From CAZOIA01 sp964579675 (GTDB lineage: Bacteria > Planctomycetota > Phycisphaerae > UBA1845 > PWPN01): a stretch of 11,536 nt of DNA. The DNA is taken from positions 1 to 11,536 of the forward strand of contig CAZOIA010000175.1 in the NCBI GenBank assembly GCA_964579675.1, given 5' to 3'. The notes beneath the pieces were generated by a model. The model had not been told where the DNA came from. It did no database searches and worked only from the letters and a program-made list of their open reading frames with translations. Shown here piece after piece: positions 6,466-11,536 of this stretch; the stretch's first letter is position 1; every line of letters begins with the position of its first letter. Both the position numbers and the translations under genes were made by a program.

Positions 6466-7245
6466 TCAGCTTGGCTCGATGTCGATCCAGGGCCCGACCT
6501 CGGCACCGGCTACGAACGCCTCGTGTTTCTCTTTCGGAAGGGAGTGGAGTTTGACGCACATCCAGTCCTCACCGCCTGAGGGAATGACACCCATGATCGA
6601 ACCGATGAACTGCCTGCCGGCGCGTTCGCCGGTCAGCAAATGCAACTCCAGGCAATCGTCCTCCTCCGGCGGTGTCGATGTCGGGATCAGCAATCCTCCC
6701 CGTCCCATCTTGAGGGTGTCGCCCGACTCGAAGAGCCCGCTAGGCTCCACGGTGAGCGTGCGGTACCTGAGTCGCACGGTCGACGGCAGGACGGAGAACT
6801 CGCTGCGCAGCAGGAGCCTGGCCCGGGCCGCGGCTTCCTCCGCACTGGAGTCAGTGCGACGGGTCTGGAACTGCAGCATGTACGTGCCAATACGGATGCT
6901 GTCACCGTGCTGGAGAACGTGTCGTTCAACGGGCCGACCATTGACACTGGTACCGGAGGTCGAGTTGTTGTCCGTCAGGACGAACTGGCCTTCGTCGCGG
7001 GCGATCGTCGCATGGATGCGCGACACGCCGCGGTTCGGGAGCGTGACGTGCGCGTTATCAAGCCGGCCGATGCTGGTCGTGTTTCTGCTCAGCTCGCACT
7101 CGAACGCGGCGATATCGGGACCGAAAACTCTCAGATAGGGATTGCCCGCGGATGGTTGCACTTCGTTATCGGACGCGTTGCCTCCCGGCTCCGCGCTCGC
7201 GACGGCTTGCGGCTCGCCATCTGCAATCGGTTGTTGGTCCATCAT
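6466..7245 (-). CDS. FHA-PilZ-like fusion protein, paralogue 3
   Basis: It has 259 residues and is divergent from the Ser/Thr kinase gene. The FHA domain (about 37-128) has G60-R61, SRIH at 75-78 and VNG at 101-103. The phosphothreonine-loop Asn position is Ser97 (S-T-S-G-T at 95-99). The PilZ-like domain (about 152-247) keeps R158 and R162, while the second motif is KMGRGG (179-184). Two adjacent ATGs follow an AGGGG box. It shares a 109-196 base intergenic region with the kinase, depending on the kinase start. That arrangement is likely ancestral for the array and makes it the best candidate for a direct kinase partner. It may act as a phosphothreonine-docking adaptor with a nucleotide- or ligand-sensing half; this is inferred from domain content only. 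Confidence 0.87.
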   Translation of the reverse strand: MMDQQPIADGEPQAVASAEPGGNASDNEVQPSAGNPYLRVFGPDIAAFECELSRNTTSIGRLDNAHVTLPNRGVSRIHATIARDEGQFVLTDNNSTSGTSVNGRPVERHVLQHGDSIRIGTYMLQFQTRRTDSSAEEAAARARLLLRSEFSVLPSTVRLRYRTLTVEPSGLFESGDTLKMGRGGLLIPTSTPPEEDDCLELHLLTGERAGRQFIGSIMGVIPSGGEDWMCVKLHSLPKEKHEAFVAGAEVGPWIDIEPS

Positions 7246-7354
7246 GATTGATCCCCTGTTCTCGTGGTTCCTCGCCCGCTATGGATGTCACGCATGGGGC
7301 CCGTTGATTCAGTTGCCCGTGCGGTACTGACGATATACCAGGGATGGAAATCTA
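7246..7354. promoter_or_regulatory. Divergent promoter region between FHA-PilZ paralogue 3 and the kinase
   Basis: The 109 bases (196 if the kinase starts at 7442) must serve both genes. The block shared with the other paralogues lies at 7303-7312. No clear minus-35/minus-10 pair can be assigned by eye on either strand. Confidence 0.45.
7303..7312 (-). promoter_or_regulatory. Conserved upstream block of FHA-PilZ paralogue 3
   Basis: CTGAATCAAC on the gene strand lies 58 bases before the first ATG, identical in sequence and distance to the block upstream of paralogue 1. Confidence 0.4.
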
Positions 7355-10294
7355 GTGACTGAATCGGTCGCCGGGGCGCGGCCATCAAGTTACATCCGGA
7401 CCCTTGGCCGGAGAATCGTCCGTTTATTAAGTCTCGCTGCGATGTCAAACGACTCTTCCGATAACATTGGCCCGCCCGATGATCCGCTTGCGGTGTCAAC
7501 AGCCACCCAAGCTGTCCCCGAAACAGTGATGTCCGGCATGCCGCCGGGCCCGGACGGCGCTGACAGGCAAGAGGCGGACGAGCAACCCGGGGCCGATTCC
7601 GATCAGGAGATGCTGGCCGAGCCACCGCCACCAGCGCCGCATGACACCGCTAGGACTGTTGCTCCCGGCAGTATTGATGCGACAGGCGACCCCGACGCGA
7701 CCTGGGCCCCGGGACAGGGGGACCCTCTCTCCGACGGTGAGTTCTGGGATGAGAAGCCGGCGGACCCGGTGGGCCAGCCGCATGGTGGGCAGGGCCCCGG
7801 GCCAGGAGCGGACCCCGAGGCGACCTTCCTGCCGACCCGGACCTGTTCGGTCGAAGACGTTTGGGGCCACGACCTCAATGGCATCGCGCCGGGCCATACG
7901 CTGAAGGGCCCCGGCGAGGCGAAACCGCTTGACCACATCCTGGATGCAGGTGCGACCGATGGCGCGCCACCCGACCTGTCCGCGAAGGGCTACGAGCTGC
8001 TCGAAATGCTCGGAGAGGGGGGCGTGGGGATCGTCTACCAGGCGGTGCAGAAATCAGTCAACCGCAAGATTGCCGTCAAGATGATCAAGCCCGCCGTCGG
8101 CCGGGACACCGAGGAGAGGGACAAATTCATCTCCGAGGCGCTCGTCACCGGCAGGCTTGACCATCCCAACATCGTCCCCATCCACGATCTCGATACAACC
8201 ACGGACGGCCAGCCCTTCTACACCATGAAGATGGTCAGGGGAACTCCCTGGGGCGAAGTGATCGGGGACAAGCCGCTCGTGGAGAACCTGCGCATCCTTC
8301 TCGACGTCTGTGACGCCGTGAGTTTCGCGCACTCGCGAGGCGTGATCCACCGCGATCTCAAACCCGACAACGTCATGCTCGGCGAGTTCGGCGAAGTGCA
8401 GGTCATGGACTGGGGCCTGGGGGCGCCGGTTTCCACGGAGGGCGAGTTGGCGGACCTGTCTCGGACGCAGGCGGCGGGCGGCACACCCGTCTACATGGCG
8501 CCCGAGATGGTTACCGGCGAAGATGGCCCAGTAGGCATCCACAGCGATGTTTATCTGCTGGGTGCGATCCTCTATGAGATCGTCACCGGCAAACCGCCCC
8601 ATGCCGGCACATACGTGCTCGAAACGCTGGAGAACGCGTATAACAACGTGATCGAGCCCACTGAGTGCACCGGCGCACTGCTCGACATCGCCCTGAAGGC
8701 GATGCGAACCAGACCGGCTGAGCGCTGCTCATCGGCTAACGACTTCAAGCAGGCCCTGCTCGAGTACGAAGCTCACGCCGAGAGCATCAACATGTGCCGC
8801 CGGTCGTCCGACGAGCTGCGTCAGGCTGGCAAAGACCGGGACTACGAGCTGTTCGCGCAGGCGTTGTTCGGGTACCGGGAGGCCTTGAATCTGTGGGAGG
8901 GCAACCCCGAAGCCAGAACCGGCATGGCGGAGGCACAACTTCAATACGCCCGCTGCGCGTTCAAGAAAGGCGACCTGGACCTGGCCGCGTCGACGCTGGA
9001 CCGCGGTTGCGACGCCCACCAGGGTCTGGCGGCCAAGATCGAGAGCGCCCAGCGCAAACGTGATATCGCCAAGCGCCGGCTCAGGCTCTTCCGTGCAACG
9101 GCCGTGTCGTTGACCGCCACCGTCATTGTGATCCTGACCGTCGCTTCCATTTGGATCCAGTCGGCGAAGCGACAGGCCGTCGCCGCCAGAGAATCGGCTG
9201 TTGCGGCTAGGGAAGCGGAAGCTGAGCAACGCAAGCTGGCCGAGTCAGCGATGACCAAGGCCCAGGATGAGGAGGCCCGCGCAGTCCAAGCGCTCACCGA
9301 TCTGGAAAAGGCGTATACAGACCTGGTGGAGGCACAGGAGCAGGAGAAACGCGCGTGGGCCCAGGCAGAGGCCTCCGAAGAAGTTGCAACCAAGACCCGG
9401 GACGAATTGGCGAAGACCGGCATGCTCCGGGACAATTCCTGGTGGGTATTCTCCGCCGCCGCCGCCCGGCAAGCGCAAGAGGAAGCGGCACAGGCCGTCG
9501 GGAAACCGGTCGAACTGACACTGGCGCTTTCGGATGGCGTAGAGCTGGCGATGGTACTGATACCGCCCGGCGAGTTCGTGATGGGCAGCCCGCCCGAGGA
9601 AGAGAACCGTGCCGCCGACGAGCATCTGCACCGGGTTCATCACACCGAGGCATTCTATCTGGGCAAGTTCGAGCTGACCGAAGCCCAGTGGCAGGCCGCC
9701 ACGGGCAAGTCCCTCGCGAGCGTCGTTGACCGCGACGCTGATCCGGCGTTGCCCGCCACCGGCGTATCCTACGAGCAGGTGGTGCAGGATCTGCTCCCGG
9801 CTCTGCAGAAGTACGCGCCGGATGGTTATGAGTTCCGCCTGCCCAGTGAAGCCCAGTGGGAGTACGCCTGCCGCGCCGGCACCGCGAGCCCGTACCATGT
9901 CCGTGACGGTCAGGATGCTCTTGGCTCCGTCGGGTGGTTTCTATCGAACAGCAATCGCAAGGTGCAATCGGTCGGCGGAAAGGCGGCCAACGCCTTTGGC
10001 CTGCACGATATGCACGGCAATGCGAGCGAGATCTGTGCCGATCAGTACGACCCCGGCTTCTACCTGGAATCACCCATCGAGAACCCCGTACTGGCGCGGG
10101 AGGGCAACACCCCGATTGTACGCGGCGGCAGCGTACTCAACCTGCCCCAGCACTGCCGCGCCGCGTACCGGAGCTACGTCTACAGTAAGAACAGGTATCC
10201 GTTCCTCGGCCTGCGCTTGGCGCTGGTTCCCGTCGGCGATGCCTCGCCTGCCGTGGAGCGGGACGCGGGTGGCGAGGAGGGGGTCAGCCCTTGA
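7355..10294 (+). CDS. Transmembrane Ser/Thr protein kinase with C-terminal FGE-sulfatase-like domain
   Basis: It has 979 residues from the GTG at 7355, or 950 from the ATG at 7442, which begins the typical acidic N-terminus MSNDSSDN and may be the true start. Order (979 numbering): acidic, Pro-rich extension 30-205; kinase 213-470 with GEGGVG (220-225), K242, E261, HRD at 332-334, N339, DWG at 352-354 in place of DFG, and GTPVYMAPE at 376-384, all expected for an active RD kinase; TPR-like helices 490-570; one membrane span 580-601 after RKRDIAKRRLR; a coiled coil 603-690; and an FGE-sulfatase/C-lectin-like domain 730-958 (IPPGEFVMGS, FRLPSEAQWEYACRAGT, HDMHGNASE, VRGGS). The positively charged flank predicts the kinase inside and the FGE-like domain outside. 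True FGE needs two Cys; here the first is Asn929 and only C934 remains, so a sensor or binding role is likelier than formylglycine formation. Chlamydial Pkn1 has a comparable kinase-FGE layout. Confidence 0.93.
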   Translation: MTESVAGARPSSYIRTLGRRIVRLLSLAAMSNDSSDNIGPPDDPLAVSTATQAVPETVMSGMPPGPDGADRQEADEQPGADSDQEMLAEPPPPAPHDTARTVAPGSIDATGDPDATWAPGQGDPLSDGEFWDEKPADPVGQPHGGQGPGPGADPEATFLPTRTCSVEDVWGHDLNGIAPGHTLKGPGEAKPLDHILDAGATDGAPPDLSAKGYELLEMLGEGGVGIVYQAVQKSVNRKIAVKMIKPAVGRDTEERDKFISEALVTGRLDHPNIVPIHDLDTTTDGQPFYTMKMVRGTPWGEVIGDKPLVENLRILLDVCDAVSFAHSRGVIHRDLKPDNVMLGEFGEVQVMDWGLGAPVSTEGELADLSRTQAAGGTPVYMAPEMVTGEDGPVGIHSDVYLLGAILYEIVTGKPPHAGTYVLETLENAYNNVIEPTECTGALLDIALKAMRTRPAERCSSANDFKQALLEYEAHAESINMCRRSSDELRQAGKDRDYELFAQALFGYREALNLWEGNPEARTGMAEAQLQYARCAFKKGDLDLAASTLDRGCDAHQGLAAKIESAQRKRDIAKRRLRLFRATAVSLTATVIVILTVASIWIQSAKRQAVAARESAVAAREAEAEQRKLAESAMTKAQDEEARAVQALTDLEKAYTDLVEAQEQEKRAWAQAEASEEVATKTRDELAKTGMLRDNSWWVFSAAAARQAQEEAAQAVGKPVELTLALSDGVELAMVLIPPGEFVMGSPPEEENRAADEHLHRVHHTEAFYLGKFELTEAQWQAATGKSLASVVDRDADPALPATGVSYEQVVQDLLPALQKYAPDGYEFRLPSEAQWEYACRAGTASPYHVRDGQDALGSVGWFLSNSNRKVQSVGGKAANAFGLHDMHGNASEICADQYDPGFYLESPIENPVLAREGNTPIVRGGSVLNLPQHCRAAYRSYVYSKNRYPFLGLRLALVPVGDASPAVERDAGGEEGVSP

Positions 10295-10301
10295 GGCGGG
10301 G

Positions 10302-11536
10302 CTACCCGGTCGCTGCAGGCTCGCGGACGTCGGCCCGGTCGGCAGCCAGCCGTTCTATGAATGCAGAGAAGACGTCCTGAGCGGTGCGGTCCCAGCTTTG
10401 ACGCATTTCTTCGACCGCTGCGCGTGCTTCGGTTCTCGCCTGAGCGGTAGCGGAGGTGATCCGGGCCTCATCGATCGTGGTCTCACCTGCGGTGCGGGCG
10501 TCGCGGAGGGTAGACACGACGGCATTCAGTGCTTGCGTGTCGACAAACAGACGTTCGTTCGTTGCCATCAGGCGCTGCAAGGCTGCGCTGACCACATCCT
10601 CGAGTACTCTATCAAACTCGTTACCCTTGCCCGCGTCGGCCGCAGCGATGATGGCGGCCTCCAACTGCTTACTGGCTGTCTTCACCACACCAAGCGATTC
10701 GTTCACATCCGCCACCAGTACGCCAGCGTCCGCTGGCATCGCCGCCTCGCCCGCCTGTGCCAACTCGTCATTCGTGGCGCGAATCGCCTGCTCAGCGGCC
10801 TGGTACATGAGTGCGGATTCGGACACGGCACGGAAGGCCGATTCCATATACGCGGATACTTCCTCGCCGCTTCCCAGGTAGGCACCGAGGATCGTGTTCC
10901 ACGCCTGTTGGAACTCCTCGGGCTGGCTTTCGTCGTTCAGAAGATCGCCGCTGAACATGGCGGTGTTGATCTGGGAGGTCAGTTCGCTCGCCTCGAACCC
11001 GAGGGCTTCGTCCCTCTCGTGATGGTGGACGTCGCTCGTTCCGTGGCCGGTACTTGTCCTGCCCGCCCCGGCGACGCCGCCACCATCGCCGCCGGTCGAG
11101 TTGCCGTCTCCCTCACCTGCTGCGGACGACGCTTCACCACCGGTATCCCCCACGTCCGCGCTGTCTCCGGCGTCCGAGACGTCGCCACTGTCTGCCGACT
11201 CTCCACCGTCCACGCTCGTCTCACCAGCGAAGTCTGTGCTGAGTCCGCCGCCGTCGTCGGAGGTGATACTAGCCGGCTCCGCCGACGGCGTGCTTATCGC
11301 GTCGGCGGACGAGTTTGAGTTGTTGTTGTTCTGCGGCAGTACGTCCGACGGCCCGTTATCCGATGGTGCGTTATCCGATGGTTCTTCGGCCGGCGGCTCC
11401 TCTGCTAGCGGTTCAGGCTCGGGCTCAGGCCCGGGCTCCGGCTCCGGCTCGGGCTCCGGCTCGGGCTCCGGCTCCGGCTCGGGCTCCGGCTCGGGCTCCG
11501 GCTCGGGCTCCGGCTCGGGCTCGGGCTCGTCCTCGG
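10302..11536 (-). CDS. Acidic low-complexity protein with Glu-Pro repeat and helical C-terminal domain, 5' end outside window
   Basis: The frame is open from the window edge to the TGA at 10304-10302, giving about 410 visible residues; the start lies beyond the window. A GTG at 11213 is inside the frame and is not a convincing start, because the frame and its acidic composition continue upstream. From the N-terminal side there is a Glu-Pro dipeptide tract (11528-11412), a Ser/Asp/Asn/Gly/Pro-rich segment with PSDNAPSDNGPSD and an Asn run, and a Gly/Asp/Ser-rich stretch rich in ADSGD-like units. Last is a helix-forming domain of about 235 residues (11005-10305) rich in Ala, Glu and Gln, such as FQQAWNTILGAYLGSGEE and ARTEARAAVEEMRQSWD. 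I recognise no family. Composition suggests an extended rigid or disordered spacer carrying a helical bundle, perhaps a surface, spacer or scaffold protein. Its stop is only 7 bases from the convergent kinase stop. Confidence 0.75.
   Translation of the reverse strand, partial: EDEPEPEPEPEPEPEPEPEPEPEPEPEPEPEPEPGPEPEPEPLAEEPPAEEPSDNAPSDNGPSDVLPQNNNNSNSSADAISTPSAEPASITSDDGGGLSTDFAGETSVDGGESADSGDVSDAGDSADVGDTGGEASSAAGEGDGNSTGGDGGGVAGAGRTSTGHGTSDVHHHERDEALGFEASELTSQINTAMFSGDLLNDESQPEEFQQAWNTILGAYLGSGEEVSAYMESAFRAVSESALMYQAAEQAIRATNDELAQAGEAAMPADAGVLVADVNESLGVVKTASKQLEAAIIAAADAGKGNEFDRVLEDVVSAALQRLMATNERLFVDTQALNAVVSTLRDARTAGETTIDEARITSATAQARTEARAAVEEMRQSWDRTAQDVFSAFIERLAADRADVREPAATG
11354..11382. 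repeat. Perfect 14-base direct repeat, 15-base period
   Basis: CGTTATCCGATGGT occurs at 11354-11367 and 11369-11382. It encodes the repeated PSDN pentads (APSDN, GPSDN) in the minus-strand gene, which indicates in-frame slippage or duplication. Confidence 0.7.
11412..11528 (-). repeat. Hexanucleotide tract coding about 19 Glu-Pro dipeptides
   Basis: The plus strand repeats GGCTCC and GGCTCG with a 6-base period. On the minus strand it reads Glu-Pro throughout, interrupted once by Gly near 11430. Codons vary between CCG, CCC and CCT for Pro, while Glu is almost always GAG. Such tracts form stiff extended linkers like those of TonB-type proteins, and are prone to length change by slippage. The tract is close to the window end and may continue with Glu and Asp beyond it. 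Confidence 0.85.

Noticed and set aside
6404..7138. 244-residue plus-strand frame opposite FHA-PilZ paralogue 3
   Set aside because: It is a shadow on the antisense strand of a gene with clear FHA and PilZ-like motifs; similar shadows oppose the other two copies.
9726..11318. 530-residue plus-strand open frame
   Set aside because: It overlaps the kinase's FGE-like domain out of frame and the minus-strand acidic gene; its composition (Arg, Ser, Pro, Cys rich) and lack of any domain mark it as a GC-rich shadow.
11412..11528. Plus-strand reading of the hexanucleotide tract as a Gly-Ser repeat protein
   Set aside because: No supporting start or flanking domain exists on the plus strand, whereas the minus-strand Glu-Pro frame continues into a long plausible protein.
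1..11536. CRISPR array, insertion sequence, tRNA or phage genes
   Set aside because: No spaced repeats of CRISPR type, no transposase motifs with terminal inverted repeats, no tRNA-like cloverleaf and no phage structural genes were seen.

Overview
The window is GC-rich and densely coding. The gene set suggests an environmental planctomycete, possibly of the Phycisphaerae: a membrane Ser/Thr kinase with a C-terminal FGE-sulfatase-like domain, FHA-PilZ fusions, a secreted GH20-type hydrolase and weak or variable ribosome-binding sites. This assignment is an inference from family content; no rRNA or marker gene is present.

Left part (1-2357): an unrecognised, probably N-terminally truncated protein with a secretin STN-like tail (63-716). 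It is followed by a region of gene decay holding the last 63 codons of a nucleotide-sugar dehydrogenase on the minus strand (820-1011) with its own intrinsic terminator (745-787). Then comes a two-gene plus-strand unit: a tiny membrane or secreted protein (1036-1221) whose stop overlaps by 4 bases the start of a secreted GH20-family protein (1218-2357).

Middle part: a 509-base non-coding stretch (2358-2866) contains a 16-base perfect palindrome and a cluster of four copies of a 14-base element, two on each strand. It precedes a single-gene HDOD-GGDEF diguanylate cyclase (2867-4423) with intact GGDEF and I-site motifs.

Right part: three tandem minus-strand paralogues (4520-5299, 5400-6173, 6466-7245), each an FHA domain followed by a PilZ-like domain. 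They are divergent from a 950-979 residue transmembrane Ser/Thr kinase (7355-10294). A decayed copy of the kinase's 5' end lies upstream of the middle paralogue with the same spacing as the real one. This shows the array grew by duplication of a whole divergent FHA-PilZ/kinase unit, after which the extra kinase was lost. A convergent gene, open at the window edge, encodes an acidic low-complexity protein with a long Glu-Pro repeat and a helical C-terminal domain (10302-11536).

A plausible working model, inferred only, is that the kinase phosphorylates threonines in its own cytoplasmic N-terminal extension or in partners, the FHA halves of the three paralogues dock on these, and the PilZ-like halves couple this to cyclic di-GMP made by the neighbouring GGDEF enzyme. 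Two facts argue for caution. All three FHA domains lack the usual Asn of the phosphothreonine-binding loop, and the PilZ motifs are only partly kept.
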